The translations under genes and the position numbers were made by a program. DNA of 64,000 nucleotides from Paracoccus onchidii (GTDB lineage Bacteria; Pseudomonadota; Alphaproteobacteria; Rhodobacterales; Rhodobacteraceae). The first letter of the stretch is position 1; every line of letters starts with the position of its first letter. The notes beneath the pieces are model-generated. The model was not told the DNA's origin and searched no databases. It saw nothing but the letters and a program-made list of their open reading frames with translations. Where the stretch lies: assembly GCF_028294535.1 (NCBI RefSeq), contig NZ_JAQBIE010000007.1, forward strand, positions 1-64,000, written 5' to 3'. Shown piece after piece: positions 8,310-18,367 of the stretch.

Positions 8310-10952
8310 ATGAGCGATCAGCCAACCCCAATGATGGCGCAGTATCTTGCGATCCGCGAGGCAAATCCAGGCGCCTTGCTGTTCTATCGCATGGGGGATT
8401 TCTACGAGATGTTCTTCGATGATGCGGTGCAGGCAGCGGCGGCGCTGGACATTGCGCTGACCAAGCGGGGGACGCATGCGGGGCAGCCGATCCCGATGTG
8501 CGGGGTGCCGGTTCATGCGGCCGAAGGCTATCTGCTGACATTGATCCGCAAGGGGTTTCGGGTCGCGATTGCCGAACAAATGGAAGACCCGGCCGAAGCC
8601 AAGAAGCGCGGATCGAAATCGGTCGTGGCGCGCGATGTGGTGCGGCTGGTGACACCGGGAACCCTGACCGAGGAAACGCTGCTAGAGGCGCGCCGCCACA
8701 ATTATCTGGCGGCCTTTGCACGCATTCGCGATGATTCTGCCCTGGCCTGGGTCGATATTTCGACCGGGGCGTTTCAGGTCATGGAATGCCCGTTGTCGCG
8801 GCTGGCGCCCGAGCTTGCGCGGCTGGCCCCGCGTGAATTGCTGGTTCCTGAAGGCGCGGATCTTGATGATCTGGCCGTGGATGCCGGGGCGCAGCTGACC
8901 GATTTGCCTGCCGGCGCATTTGACAGTTCGGCGGGCGCTCGGCGTCTTTGTGCCTTGTATGGCGTGGAAACGCTGGATGGTTTCGGCAGTTTCGGTCGCG
9001 CGGAATTGTCGGCCATGGGGGCGATCGTCGATTATCTGGATATGACGCAAAAGGGAAAACTGCCCCTGATGCGTCCTCCGGTCCGCGAGCGGTCGGGGGG
9101 ATCGATACAGATCGACGCCGCAACACGACGAAATCTTGAACTGACCCAGGCCCTGTCCGGTGGCCGCGACGGATCATTGCTGAGCGCGATCGATCGAACG
9201 GTCACGGCTGCGGGTGGGCGGCTGCTTGAGCGGCGTATCAGTGCGCCATCGCGTGATCTGGCCGAGATTCATGCCCGCCAGGACGCGGTGGCCCAGTTGG
9301 TCGACAACAGTCGGCTGGCCGCCGATCTTCGCGAGGCATTGGGTCGGGTGCCCGACATGGATCGCGCCTTGTCGCGTCTTGCGCTGGATCGGGGCGGGCC
9401 ACGTGATCTGGCTGCCATTCGCGCGGGTCTGACGCAGGGCGCATGCATTGCCGAATTGCTTGAACCCGACGCGGCGCAGCTGTTGCGTGATGCGGCACAG
9501 GATCTGACCGGGCATGACAAGCTGATCGACCTGCTGGATGATGCCTTGATCGCCGAGCCGCCTTTGCTGGCGCGCGATGGTGGTTTTGTCGCCCCCGGCT
9601 TTGACGAGGAACTGGACCAGACCCGGCGCCTGCGCGACGAGGGCCGCGCCGTCATCGCCGGAATGCAGGGAAAGTATGCCGAACTGTCCGGCGTTGGCAG
9701 TCTGAAGATCAAGCACAACAATGTGCTGGGCTATTTCATCGAGACCACGGCGACCCATGCCGAAAAGATGCTGGCCCCACCGCTGAACGAGACCTTTATC
9801 CACCGTCAAACCACGGCCAACCAGATCCGTTTCACGACCGTCGAATTGTCCGAACTGGAAACCCGGATCCTCAATGCCCGCGACCGTGCGCTTGAAGGTG
9901 AACGGGAAATTTTCGGGCAGTTGCGGGCGGCGGTTCTGGCGCAGGCGGGGCCGATCGGGGCGGCAGCACGCGCGTTGGCAGAGATCGACCTGACTGCGGG
10001 TTTCGCCGATATTGCCACGGGCGAATCCTGGACTCGGCCACGTATCGACAACAGCCGCGCATTTCAGATCGAGGCCGGTCGCCACCCTGTCGTGGAACGC
10101 GCATTGAAGCGGAAATCGGAAAGCTTTGTCGCGAATGATTGCGATCTGACGGCCGGCGAAACTCCGGCCATCTGGTTGCTGACCGGTCCGAACATGGCCG
10201 GTAAATCGACCTTTCTGCGCCAGAATGCCCTGATCGCGGTTCTGGCCCAGGCGGGTTCCTTTGTGCCCGCCAGCCGCGCCCATATCGGTATGGTCAGCCA
10301 ATTGTTCAGCCGTGTTGGCGCCGCTGACGACCTGGCACGCGGCCGCTCGACCTTTATGGTCGAAATGGTCGAAACTGCGGCAATTCTCAATCAGGCCGAC
10401 GATCATGCCCTGGTCATTCTGGATGAAATCGGGCGGGGCACGGCGACATGGGATGGGTTGTCCATCGCTTGGGCCGTCATGGAACATATGCATGCCGTCA
10501 ATCGTTGTCGTGCACTGTTTGCGACGCATTATCATGAAATGACTGCGCTGACCGCGCGTCTGGACGGGGTGGAAAACGCGACCGTGGCAGTGCGCGAATG
10601 GGAAGGTGACGTGATCTTCCTGCACGAGGTGCGCAAAGGCGCGGCGGACCGCAGCTATGGTGTTCAGGTCGCGCGACTTGCCGGTTTGCCCGCTGCGGTT
10701 GTCGAGCGCGCACGAGAAGTTCTGGATGCCCTTGAATCGGGCGAGCGCGAAGGCGCGGCGCGCCCTGCTGCACTGATCGACGACCTGCCGTTGTTCCGCA
10801 ACGCGCCCGCCGCATCTGCGCCCGCGCCTGCCGGAACCCATGCCGGCCCTCTGGACGCGCGCCTGAAAGACGTGCATCCCGATTCCATGACCCCGCGCGA
10901 GGCGCTGGAACTGATATATGAACTCAAATCCCTGTCCGGAGACACCGCATGA
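8310..10952 (+). CDS. mutS: DNA mismatch repair protein MutS
   Basis: Recognises mismatches and small loops and recruits MutL. The 880-residue length is normal. The mismatch-reading domain begins near residue 23 with [15 protein letters not shown], holding the Phe-x-Glu wedge. The ATPase domain has Walker [13 protein letters not shown] near residue 622, Walker [16 protein letters not shown] near 705 and the trans-acting helix-turn-helix after it. I chose the ATG at 8310 ([13 protein letters not shown]), with GGGA seven bases upstream; another in-frame ATG at 8259 has no ribosome site. Divergent from thiB, and its stop overlaps the aroC start by 4 bases (ATGA). Confidence 0.96.
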   Translation: MSDQPTPMMAQYLAIREANPGALLFYRMGDFYEMFFDDAVQAAAALDIALTKRGTHAGQPIPMCGVPVHAAEGYLLTLIRKGFRVAIAEQMEDPAEAKKRGSKSVVARDVVRLVTPGTLTEETLLEARRHNYLAAFARIRDDSALAWVDISTGAFQVMECPLSRLAPELARLAPRELLVPEGADLDDLAVDAGAQLTDLPAGAFDSSAGARRLCALYGVETLDGFGSFGRAELSAMGAIVDYLDMTQKGKLPLMRPPVRERSGGSIQIDAATRRNLELTQALSGGRDGSLLSAIDRTVTAAGGRLLERRISAPSRDLAEIHARQDAVAQLVDNSRLAADLREALGRVPDMDRALSRLALDRGGPRDLAAIRAGLTQGACIAELLEPDAAQLLRDAAQDLTGHDKLIDLLDDALIAEPPLLARDGGFVAPGFDEELDQTRRLRDEGRAVIAGMQGKYAELSGVGSLKIKHNNVLGYFIETTATHAEKMLAPPLNETFIHRQTTANQIRFTTVELSELETRILNARDRALEGEREIFGQLRAAVLAQAGPIGAAARALAEIDLTAGFADIATGESWTRPRIDNSRAFQIEAGRHPVVERALKRKSESFVANDCDLTAGETPAIWLLTGPNMAGKSTFLRQNALIAVLAQAGSFVPASRAHIGMVSQLFSRVGAADDLARGRSTFMVEMVETAAILNQADDHALVILDEIGRGTATWDGLSIAWAVMEHMHAVNRCRALFATHYHEMTALTARLDGVENATVAVREWEGDVIFLHEVRKGAADRSYGVQVARLAGLPAAVVERAREVLDALESGEREGAARPAALIDDLPLFRNAPAASAPAPAGTHAGPLDARLKDVHPDSMTPREALELIYELKSLSGDTA

Positions 10953-12055
10953 GCTATAACACTTTCGGCCGCGAATTCCGGTTCACCACCTGGGGGGAAA
11001 GCCATGGTCCCGCACTTGGGGCGACCGTGGACGGAACGCCGCCGGGCGTTCCCGTGGACGAGGATTTCATCCAGCAGTTTCTGGATCGCCGCCGGCCCGG
11101 CACGTCAAAACACACCACCCAACGCAAGGAAGCGGACCGGGTGCGCATTCTTTCGGGTGTGTTCGAGGGCCGCAGCACCGGCACACCGATCCAGCTGATG
11201 ATCGAGAACACCGATCAGCGGTCCAAGGATTACGGCGATATCGCGACAAGTTTCCGTCCCGGACATGCTGATATTACCTATCACCAGAAATACGGGCTGC
11301 GTGACTATCGCGGCGGCGGACGTTCGAGCGCGCGCGAAACTGCGGCGCGCGTCGCGGCAGGTGGGGTGGCGCAGGCCGTGCTGGCACATCTGCTGCCCAC
11401 GCTTTCGATTACCGGCTATATGGTTCAGATGGGCGAGATGCGGCTGAACCGTGATCGCTTTGATGCGACCGCGATATCTGAGAACCCGTTCTTCCTGCCG
11501 GACAGCACGGCGGTATCGGCCTGGTCGGATTATCTGGATGGCATCCGCAAATCGCAAAACAGTGTTGGCGCCGCCGTCGAGGTTCTGATTGCGGGCTGCC
11601 CGCCCGGACTGGGCGCGCCGGTCTATGCCAAGCTGGATACCGATCTGGCTGCGGCGATGATGTCGATCAATGCTGTCAAAGGCGTCGAGATCGGCGAAGG
11701 AATGGCCGCCGCCGCGCTGACGGGCACCGCGAATGCGGATGAAATGCGCATGGGACCGGATGGGCCGATATTCCTGTCCAACCATGCTGGTGGGATTCTG
11801 GGCGGCATTTCGACCGGGCAGGACATTGCGGTTCGGTTTTCGGTCAAACCGACCAGCTCGATCACGACACCGCGCAAGACAATCAACCGAATGGGCGAGG
11901 AAATCGACCTGATCACCAAGGGGCGCCACGACCCCTGTGTCGGCATTCGCGCGGTGCCCGTTGCCGAGGCGATGGCGGCCTGTGTCGTTCTGGACCATTT
12001 GCTTATGGATCGCGCGCAAACCGGCGGAAAACGCGGTGCAATAGGTGAAATGTAA
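10949..12055 (+). CDS. aroC: Chorismate synthase
   Basis: Last shikimate-pathway step: converts 5-enolpyruvylshikimate 3-phosphate to chorismate using reduced FMN. The 368-residue protein begins [20 protein letters not shown], the conserved N-terminal signature, and carries the [17 protein letters not shown] motif near residue 125 and the RPGHAD motif near 105. GGAG lies seven bases ahead of the ATG. The start overlaps the mutS stop by 4 bases, so aroC is probably translated from the mutS message and may also have its own promoter inside mutS. Confidence 0.97.
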   Translation: MSYNTFGREFRFTTWGESHGPALGATVDGTPPGVPVDEDFIQQFLDRRRPGTSKHTTQRKEADRVRILSGVFEGRSTGTPIQLMIENTDQRSKDYGDIATSFRPGHADITYHQKYGLRDYRGGGRSSARETAARVAAGGVAQAVLAHLLPTLSITGYMVQMGEMRLNRDRFDATAISENPFFLPDSTAVSAWSDYLDGIRKSQNSVGAAVEVLIAGCPPGLGAPVYAKLDTDLAAAMMSINAVKGVEIGEGMAAAALTGTANADEMRMGPDGPIFLSNHAGGILGGISTGQDIAVRFSVKPTSSITTPRKTINRMGEEIDLITKGRHDPCVGIRAVPVAEAMAACVVLDHLLMDRAQTGGKRGAIGEM

Positions 12056-12092
12056 CAACCATAAGGCGAAAAGCCTCGGTTTGCGGGGCTTC

Positions 12093-12131
12093 GTTACATA
12101 ACCGTCACAATTCAGTCGCAAAGATGTCATG
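12093..12131 (+). promoter_or_regulatory. Pho box (PhoB binding site) ahead of pstS
   Basis: Four half-sites of the GTYRCA/GTCAT type occur exactly 11 bases apart: GTTACA at 12093, GTCACA at 12104, GTCGCA at 12115 and GTCAT at 12126. PhoB binds as head-to-tail dimers to 11-bp direct repeats, so this reads as two consecutive Pho boxes. The array ends about 60 bases before the pstS ATG. A weak 7-bp hairpin (12071..12091) between aroC and the box lacks a T tract. Confidence 0.8.
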
Positions 12132-12190
12132 GATCGCGACTACCTCGGACGCAGCCCTTTTCAGGGAAATGACCGACTCAGGAGTGATCC

Positions 12191-13231
12191 ATGAACACTG
12201 CGAAATTCACCGTATCGGCAATCGCCATGATTGCTGCTTCGGCCACCGCCGCCGCCGCACGCGACAACGTCCAGACCGCTGGCTCGTCCACCGTGCTGCC
12301 CTATGCCACCATCGTTGCGGAAGCATTCGGCGAAAACTTCGACTTCCCCACTCCGGTTGTCGAATCGGGCGGCTCGGGTGCCGGCCGCAAGAAGCTGTGC
12401 GAAGGCGTTGGCGAAAACACCATCGACGTCGCGAACTCGTCCAGCCGCATCAAGCAGTCGGACATCGATCTGTGCGCATCCAACGGCGTGACCGAGATCA
12501 TGGAAGTCCGCATCGGCTATGACGGCATCGTCTTTGCCAGCGATATCGACGGCGCCGATTTCGCCTTTACCCCGGCTGATTGGTTCAACGCGCTGGCCAA
12601 GGACATCGTCGTCGATGGCGAAGTCAAAGCCAATGACAACGCCACCTGGGCCGACGTCAATGCCGACCTGCCCGCGCAGGAACTGCTGGCCTTCATCCCG
12701 GGCACCAAGCACGGCACACGTGAAGTGTTCGACGAAAAGGTGATCCTGGCGGGCTGTGAAGAATCGGGCGCCATGGAAGTGTTCGCCGAACAGAACGGCG
12801 GCGACGAAGACAAGGCCGAAGACATGTGCACCGCGCTGCGCACCGATGGCGTGTCGGTCGATATCGACGGCGATTATACCGAGACGCTGGCCCGGATCGA
12901 CGCCAACAAGAACGCCATCGGCGTGTTCGGCCTGTCCTTCTATGAAAACAACATGGACAAGCTGAAAGTGGCGACCATGTCGGGTGTGACCCCCTCGACG
13001 GAATCGATCGCTTCGGGTGAATATCCTGTGTCGCGCCCGCTGTATTTCTACGTCAAGAATGCGCATCTGGACGTGATCCCCGGCCTGCAGGAATATATCG
13101 AATTCTTCGTGTCCGACGACATTGCCGGCCCGAACGGCCCGCTGGCTGACTATGGTCTGGTTTCCGACCCGGAACTGGCCGCGACCCAGGAAATGGTTGC
13201 CAACCGCACCCCGATGGGTCCGCTGGAATAA
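12191..13231 (+). CDS. pstS: Phosphate ABC transporter substrate-binding protein
   Basis: Periplasmic high-affinity phosphate receptor of the Pst importer. The 346-residue protein has a signal peptide (MNTAKFTVSAIAMIAASATAAAA) and then the phosphate-binding loop TAGSSTVLPYATIVAEAF. The SGGSGAGRKKLCEG segment is the second conserved binding region. AGGAG precedes the ATG by six bases. It is the first gene of pstSCAB-phoU-phoB, directly behind a four-half-site Pho box, so phosphate starvation should induce it through PhoB. A hairpin after the stop would favour extra pstS message over the rest of the operon. Confidence 0.95.
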   Translation: MNTAKFTVSAIAMIAASATAAAARDNVQTAGSSTVLPYATIVAEAFGENFDFPTPVVESGGSGAGRKKLCEGVGENTIDVANSSSRIKQSDIDLCASNGVTEIMEVRIGYDGIVFASDIDGADFAFTPADWFNALAKDIVVDGEVKANDNATWADVNADLPAQELLAFIPGTKHGTREVFDEKVILAGCEESGAMEVFAEQNGGDEDKAEDMCTALRTDGVSVDIDGDYTETLARIDANKNAIGVFGLSFYENNMDKLKVATMSGVTPSTESIASGEYPVSRPLYFYVKNAHLDVIPGLQEYIEFFVSDDIAGPNGPLADYGLVSDPELAATQEMVANRTPMGPLE

Positions 13232-13247
13232 TTTTCTCTGCAAAACG

Positions 13248-13286
13248 CGGGGGTGACGGTTCTGCTGTCACCCCGTCATTCTTTTT
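13248..13286 (+). terminator. Partial terminator between pstS and pstC
   Basis: Stem of 8 bp (13250..13257 with 13267..13274), 9-base loop, then GTCATTCTTTTT. This is a moderate intrinsic terminator inside the operon. It would let most transcripts stop after pstS, matching the higher need for the binding protein, while readthrough supplies pstCAB. Confidence 0.6.
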
Positions 13287-13298
13287 GACAGGTATCCA

Positions 13299-14756
13299 AT
13301 GAATATTGGCCTTATCTTGTTGTTCGTGATCGGGCTTGGCGCGATCGGTTACGTTCTGGGGCGCCGCCGCGCGCTTGCCAGCGTATCGGGCGACCCTCGC
13401 AAACTGCATTCCCTGCCCAGCCAGTACGGGCAGTCGGTCTTTCTATACACCCTTGTGCCGGCACTTTTGTTGCTGGTTGTCTGGCTTGTAGCCGAACCCC
13501 GCCTGATCGACAGTCAGGTGCGCGGCATCGTGGCCGAAAGCGGCACCTCGGGCGCAGAGCTGGACCTGAAGATGGCCGATGTCGGCCGGATTTCGCAGGG
13601 TCTGGGTGAGTTGATTTCAAGCTCGGCCATCACCGAAGAACAACTGGCCAATATGCGCGCCGATGTGGATGATGTCCGCGGCCGGCTTGCCGAGATCGGC
13701 GTCGCGGTCGGGGCCGATATCGAGCCCGCCGTACTCGAAGCCGCAAAAAGAAGCCGCGATCTTTCCGGCAGCTCGGCACTTTTGCGCAGCCTTCTGGTGA
13801 TCGCGGCCGCGCTGGCCGGAATGGCCTTCGCGCTTCGCCGGATCACCCCAGAATTCCGCGCCCGCAATGTGTCCGAGGCTGTGGTCAAGGCGTTGTTGAT
13901 GGGATCGTCGCTGGTCGCCATTCTGACCACCGTCGGCATCGTCCTGTCGCTGGTGTTCGAAACCGTTCATTTCTTCCAGCTTTACGCGGCCAAGGATTTC
14001 TTCCTGTCGCTGACCTGGAACCCGCAATTCCGTGGCGGTTCTGATCTGGGCCTGTGGCCGTTGATCTGGGGCACGCTGTATATTTCCTTTATCGCGCTTT
14101 TGGTCGCCGTTCCGATCGGCCTTCTGGCCGCGATCTATCTGGCCGAATATGCCAGCAAGCGGGTGCGCAGCATTGCCAAGCCCCTGATCGAGATCCTGGC
14201 CGGTATTCCGACGATCGTTTACGGTCTTTTCGCGCTGATCACCGTCGGGCCGATGCTGCGCGACTACTTTGCCCAGCCGCTGGGGCTGGGAAATTCGTCG
14301 TCTTCGGTGATGACCGCCGGTCTGGTGATGGGCATCATGCTGATCCCATTTGTCAGCTCGCTTTCGGACGACATCATCAACTCGGTGCCGCAATCGCTGC
14401 GTGACGGATCCTATGGACTTGGCGCAACCAAATCGGAAAGCATCAAGCAGGTGATCCTGCCCGCCGCGCTGCCCGGGGTTGTCGGTGCCGTGCTTCTGGC
14501 TGCCAGCCGCGCCATTGGTGAAACGATGATCGTCGTCATGGGGGCAGGGGCTTCGGCCAAACTGTCACTGAACCCGTTCGAGGCCATGACGACCGTGACA
14601 GTGAAAATCGTCAGCCAACTGACCGGCGATACCGAATTCGCCAGCCCTGAAACCCTTGTCGCCTTCGCCCTTGGTCTGACGCTGTTCGTCTTTACCCTCG
14701 GGCTGAATGTGCTGGCACTCTATATCGTCCGCAAATATCGGGAGCAGTACGAATGA
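13299..14756 (+). CDS. pstC: Phosphate ABC transporter permease PstC
   Basis: One of two membrane subunits of the phosphate importer. At 485 residues it is of the long alphaproteobacterial type: two N-terminal membrane segments (about residues 1-18 and 45-66) with a soluble coiled segment between residues 70 and 155, then the standard six-helix permease core. The coupling loop region ATKSESIKQVILPAALPGVV near residue 385 contacts PstB. The stop overlaps the pstA start by 4 bases (ATGA). A CAGG site lies close to the ATG. Confidence 0.93.
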   Translation: MNIGLILLFVIGLGAIGYVLGRRRALASVSGDPRKLHSLPSQYGQSVFLYTLVPALLLLVVWLVAEPRLIDSQVRGIVAESGTSGAELDLKMADVGRISQGLGELISSSAITEEQLANMRADVDDVRGRLAEIGVAVGADIEPAVLEAAKRSRDLSGSSALLRSLLVIAAALAGMAFALRRITPEFRARNVSEAVVKALLMGSSLVAILTTVGIVLSLVFETVHFFQLYAAKDFFLSLTWNPQFRGGSDLGLWPLIWGTLYISFIALLVAVPIGLLAAIYLAEYASKRVRSIAKPLIEILAGIPTIVYGLFALITVGPMLRDYFAQPLGLGNSSSSVMTAGLVMGIMLIPFVSSLSDDIINSVPQSLRDGSYGLGATKSESIKQVILPAALPGVVGAVLLAASRAIGETMIVVMGAGASAKLSLNPFEAMTTVTVKIVSQLTGDTEFASPETLVAFALGLTLFVFTLGLNVLALYIVRKYREQYE

Positions 14757-16105
14757 CCGACGCGACCGCAAACCACGCCCCTGAAGCCAGAACGCGCAGC
14801 TCGTTGCTGGAACAGGACGAGCGTACCCGCCGCCGCAATGCTTCGGAAAAACGCTTCCGGACCTATGGCGCCGTCGCCATCTGCCTGGCCATCGCCGCGC
14901 TGGTGATGCTGCTGACCTCGGTTCTGGGCAATGGCACCTCGGCCTTTTTCCAGACCTATGCCAAGATCGAGGTCACGCTGGACCCCGAGGTGCTGGACCC
15001 CAAAGGCAACCGCGACCCGGCCGAGATGTCGAAGGTTACCACGATCGGCTATGGCAACCTGATGAAAAAGGCCTTTCCGGCCTCGCTTCAGGCTGCCGGT
15101 GTTTCGACCGAAGGGATCGACGACAAGGAAGTCGGGGCCATGCTTTCAAAGGAAGCCCCGGCGCAGCTGCGCAACCGCGTGCTGGCCAATCCCGACATGC
15201 TGGGCGAGACGATCCAGTTCTGGGCGCTGGCCAATGGTCGCATCGACGGCTATCTGAAAGGTCGCGTGTCGATGGCTTCGGCCGAACGCGACGGCAATGT
15301 CAGCCCCGAACAGCTTCAGCTGGCCGACCGCATGCGCGCTTCCGATATGCTGGAAAAGCGTTTCAACTGGGATTTCATCACCTTCCCCGATGCCTCGGAA
15401 TTGCGGCCCGAAGCTGCCGGTCTGGGCGTGGCAATCGTCGGTTCGGCTTACATGATGCTGATCGTCCTGTTCCTTGCGCTGCCCATCGGCGTGGCCGCCA
15501 GCATCTATCTTGAGGAATTTGCCCCGCAGAACCGTCTGACCGACCTGATCGAGGTCAACATCTCGAACCTTGCCGCGGTGCCGTCGATCGTTTTCGGTAT
15601 CCTCGGTCTTGCGGTATTCATCAACTATGCGGGCCTTCCGGCCTCGGCGCCGATCGTGGGTGGTCTGGTGCTGACGCTGATGACTCTGCCGACCATCATC
15701 ATCTCGACCCGTGCGGCGTTGAAGGCGGTTCCGCCGTCGATCCGCGATGCGGCGCTTGGCGTGGGTGCATCAAAGATGCAGTCGGTGTTTCACCACGTAT
15801 TGCCATTGGCCTTGCCCGGCATCCTGACCGGCACCATTCTGGGACTGGCTCAGGCCCTGGGTGAAACCGCACCGCTTCTGCTGATCGGTATGGTCGCTTT
15901 TGTGCGCGACTATCCCAGCTGGCCGGTCGACGGCTTCTTCGAGCCGGCATCCGCATTGCCGGTGCAGGTCTATAACTTCACGACGCGCGGCGACCCGGCA
16001 TTCGTCGAGCGTGCCTCGGGGGCGATCATCGTTCTGTTGATCTTCCTGCTTTGCATGAACCTGTTGGCGATCTATCTGCGCCGCAAGTTCGAGCGGCGTT
16101 GGTAA
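14753..16105 (+). CDS. pstA: Phosphate ABC transporter permease PstA
   Basis: Second membrane subunit of the phosphate importer. The 450-residue protein has a charged cytoplasmic N-terminus (about 40 residues), one membrane helix, a long periplasmic segment up to about residue 220, and then the BPD permease core with the coupling segment GASKMQSVFHHVLPLALPG near residue 340. This long form is usual in Rhodobacteraceae. It begins inside the pstC stop (ATGA overlap) and is followed 21 bases later by pstB. Confidence 0.93.
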   Translation: MTDATANHAPEARTRSSLLEQDERTRRRNASEKRFRTYGAVAICLAIAALVMLLTSVLGNGTSAFFQTYAKIEVTLDPEVLDPKGNRDPAEMSKVTTIGYGNLMKKAFPASLQAAGVSTEGIDDKEVGAMLSKEAPAQLRNRVLANPDMLGETIQFWALANGRIDGYLKGRVSMASAERDGNVSPEQLQLADRMRASDMLEKRFNWDFITFPDASELRPEAAGLGVAIVGSAYMMLIVLFLALPIGVAASIYLEEFAPQNRLTDLIEVNISNLAAVPSIVFGILGLAVFINYAGLPASAPIVGGLVLTLMTLPTIIISTRAALKAVPPSIRDAALGVGASKMQSVFHHVLPLALPGILTGTILGLAQALGETAPLLLIGMVAFVRDYPSWPVDGFFEPASALPVQVYNFTTRGDPAFVERASGAIIVLLIFLLCMNLLAIYLRRKFERRW

Positions 16106-16126
16106 AGCGACCGGAAGGAGGTCACT

Positions 16127-16924
16127 ATGTACGACATGAATCGAGTGGAGAGCGCCGTGACGCAAGACGAAATCAAGATCTCGGCACATAATGTGCAGGT
16201 CTATTATGGTGAAAAACAGGCCATCAAGGACGTCAATGTCGAGATCCTGGACAAGACCGTGACCGCGTTCATCGGTCCGTCCGGCTGTGGGAAATCGACC
16301 TTTCTGCGCTGTATCAACCGGATGAATGACACCATTCCGGTCGCGCGGATCGAAGGCGAGATCCGTCTGGATGGCGAAGACATCTATGATCGTCGTGTTG
16401 ACCCGGTGCAATTGCGCGCCCGCGTCGGCATGGTGTTCCAAAAGCCGAACCCGTTCCCAAAGTCGATATTCGACAATGTTGCCTACGGACCCCGGATCCA
16501 CGGTCTGGCCCGCAATCGCGCCGAGTTGGACGAGATTGTCGAAAAATCTTTGCGTGGCGCCGCGCTGTGGAACGAGGTCAAGGATCGGCTGCAAGAACCG
16601 GGCACCGGGCTGTCGGGTGGGCAGCAGCAACGCCTGTGCATTGCGCGGGCCGTGGCCACCGCACCGGAAGTCCTGTTGATGGACGAGCCCTGTTCGGCGC
16701 TGGATCCGATCGCGACCGGTCAGGTCGAAGAACTGATCGAACAGCTTCGCGCGGATTTCTCAGTTGTGATCGTCACGCACTCGATGCAGCAGGCAGCGCG
16801 GGTCAGTCAGAAGACCGCCTTTTTCCATCTGGGCAATCTGGTGGAATATGGCGAAACGGACGATATCTTTACCAAACCGAAGGATTCGCGGACCGAGGCA
16901 TATATCTCGGGCCGGATCGGTTGA
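16127..16924 (+). CDS. pstB: Phosphate ABC transporter ATP-binding protein
   Basis: ATPase that powers phosphate import. The 265-residue protein shows Walker [13 protein letters not shown], the signature [14 protein letters not shown] and Walker [14 protein letters not shown], all typical of PstB, including the GYG-free phosphate-importer spacing [21 protein letters not shown] strong AGGAGG lies before the ATG at 16127 ([10 protein letters not shown]). An internal methionine (MNRVESA) gives a slightly shorter alternative. It is followed 19 bases later by phoU. Confidence 0.96.
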   Translation: MYDMNRVESAVTQDEIKISAHNVQVYYGEKQAIKDVNVEILDKTVTAFIGPSGCGKSTFLRCINRMNDTIPVARIEGEIRLDGEDIYDRRVDPVQLRARVGMVFQKPNPFPKSIFDNVAYGPRIHGLARNRAELDEIVEKSLRGAALWNEVKDRLQEPGTGLSGGQQQRLCIARAVATAPEVLLMDEPCSALDPIATGQVEELIEQLRADFSVVIVTHSMQQAARVSQKTAFFHLGNLVEYGETDDIFTKPKDSRTEAYISGRIG

Positions 16925-16943
16925 CGATCAGGAGGCAGGCAAA

Positions 16944-17669
16944 ATGAACCGCGACAAGCATATCTCTTCGGCATTCGACCGTGATCTGGAAACCATCCAG
17001 GCGCTGGTCGTCAAGATGGGCGGCATGGTCGAGGCCGCAATCAACGACGCTGCGACCGCCCTGGAAAACCGGGACGAGGAACTTGCCGAACAGGTTCGGC
17101 ACCGCGACAAGGCCATTGATCTGCTGGAGGCGCAGATCAACGAAGATGCGGCCCGCCTGATCGCATTGCGCGCCCCCACCGCAACTGATTTGCGGATGGT
17201 ACTGGCGGTCATCAAGATCGGTGCATCACTGGAACGTTGTGGCGATTATGCCAAGAATATCGGCAAACGGACCGATGTTCTGGCGGATATGCCCGTCATC
17301 GAGGGATCGGGTCTGGCGCTGCGCCGCATGAGCGCAGCCGTCAACCGCATGCTCCAGGATTCACTGGACAGCTATATCCGCCGAGATGCCGAACTGGCCG
17401 ACGATGTGCGTATGCGCGATCTTGAGGTCGATCAGATGTATAATGCGCTGTTCCGCGAATTCCTGACCCATATGATGGAAGATCCGCGCAACATCACGGC
17501 CTGCATGCATCTGCACTTCATTGCCAAGAATATCGAGCGTATGGGCGATCACGCGACATCGATCGCCGAGCAAGTGATCTATCTTGTTACGGGAGAACTT
17601 CCGGATGAACCTCGTCCAAAGTCCAACAACGTTCCGAGCGATGACGGAGCGGCCCTGGCGGGAGACTAA
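16944..17669 (+). CDS. phoU: Phosphate signalling protein PhoU
   Basis: Links the Pst transporter to PhoR/PhoB control and restrains phosphate uptake when phosphate is plentiful. The 241-residue protein is all-helical with two PhoU repeats. The metal-binding patterns of the E/DxxxD type are visible in SLERCGDYAKNIGKR (residues about 92-107) and KNIERMGDHATSIAE (about 195-210). AGGAGG precedes the ATG at 16944 by about eight bases; the frame extends upstream into pstB but has no ribosome site there. Its stop is 4 bases before phoB. Confidence 0.95.
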   Translation: MNRDKHISSAFDRDLETIQALVVKMGGMVEAAINDAATALENRDEELAEQVRHRDKAIDLLEAQINEDAARLIALRAPTATDLRMVLAVIKIGASLERCGDYAKNIGKRTDVLADMPVIEGSGLALRRMSAAVNRMLQDSLDSYIRRDAELADDVRMRDLEVDQMYNALFREFLTHMMEDPRNITACMHLHFIAKNIERMGDHATSIAEQVIYLVTGELPDEPRPKSNNVPSDDGAALAGD

Positions 17670-17673
17670 GTCG

Positions 17674-18363
17674 ATGGCACGCCAAAGCCCCTGTGTTCTG
17701 GTCGTCGAAGACGAAGGCGCGCAACGGGAAGTGCTGCAATATAACCTCGAATCCGAAGGGTTCGAGGTTGTGGTTGCCGATAACGGCGAAGACGCATTGC
17801 TTCTTGTGCAGGAGGAACAGCCGGACCTGATGGTTCTGGACTGGATGTTGCCCAAGGTCAGCGGGATCGAGGTTTGCCGTCAGGTAAAGGCCGATCCGGC
17901 GACGCGCAGCATTCCCATCATCATGCTGTCGGCGCGCGGCGAGGAAACCGACCGTGTGCGGGGGCTGGAAACGGGTGCCGATGACTATGTCGTCAAACCC
18001 TATTCCGTTGTCGAGCTGATGGCGCGCCTGCGCACGCAGTTGCGCCGCACGCGCCCTGCCAGCATGGGCGAGCGGCTGAGTTTTGGCGACATCATTCTTG
18101 ATGCCGCCGAACATCGCGTCTTCCGGGGCGGCCAGCCGCTTCATCTTGGGCCGACCGAGTTCAGATTGCTGTCCACGCTGATGGAAAAGCCGGGTCGGGT
18201 CTGGTCGCGCGAACAGTTGCTGGATCGCGTCTGGGGGCGCGACATCTATGTCGACACGCGCACAATTGACGTGCATGTCGGGCGGCTGCGCAAGGCGCTG
18301 ATGCAGAATGGCGGTGACAATCCTGTGCGCACCGTGCGGGGCACCGGATACGCCCTGGGCTGA
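17674..18363 (+). CDS. phoB: Phosphate regulon response regulator PhoB
   Basis: DNA-binding response regulator of the phosphate regulon. The receiver domain (residues 1-120) has the acidic pocket VVEDE, the phosphoacceptor Asp56 in LMVLDWMLP and the switch lysine in VVKPYS. The C-terminal OmpR-type winged helix (about residues 130-229) includes GPTEFRLLSTLMEKPGRVWS and the recognition segment YVDTRTIDVHVGRLRKAL. GGGAG sits eight bases before the ATG at 17674. The cognate histidine kinase gene phoR is not adjacent; the operon ends here and the next gene is convergent, 4 bases away. Confidence 0.95.
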   Translation: MARQSPCVLVVEDEGAQREVLQYNLESEGFEVVVADNGEDALLLVQEEQPDLMVLDWMLPKVSGIEVCRQVKADPATRSIPIIMLSARGEETDRVRGLETGADDYVVKPYSVVELMARLRTQLRRTRPASMGERLSFGDIILDAAEHRVFRGGQPLHLGPTEFRLLSTLMEKPGRVWSREQLLDRVWGRDIYVDTRTIDVHVGRLRKALMQNGGDNPVRTVRGTGYALG

Positions 18364-18367
18364 TGAT

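Noticed and set aside
12071..12091. Hairpin after aroC (AAGCCTC with GGGGCTT)
   Set aside because: Seven pairs including one G-U and no T tract; too weak to call a terminator.
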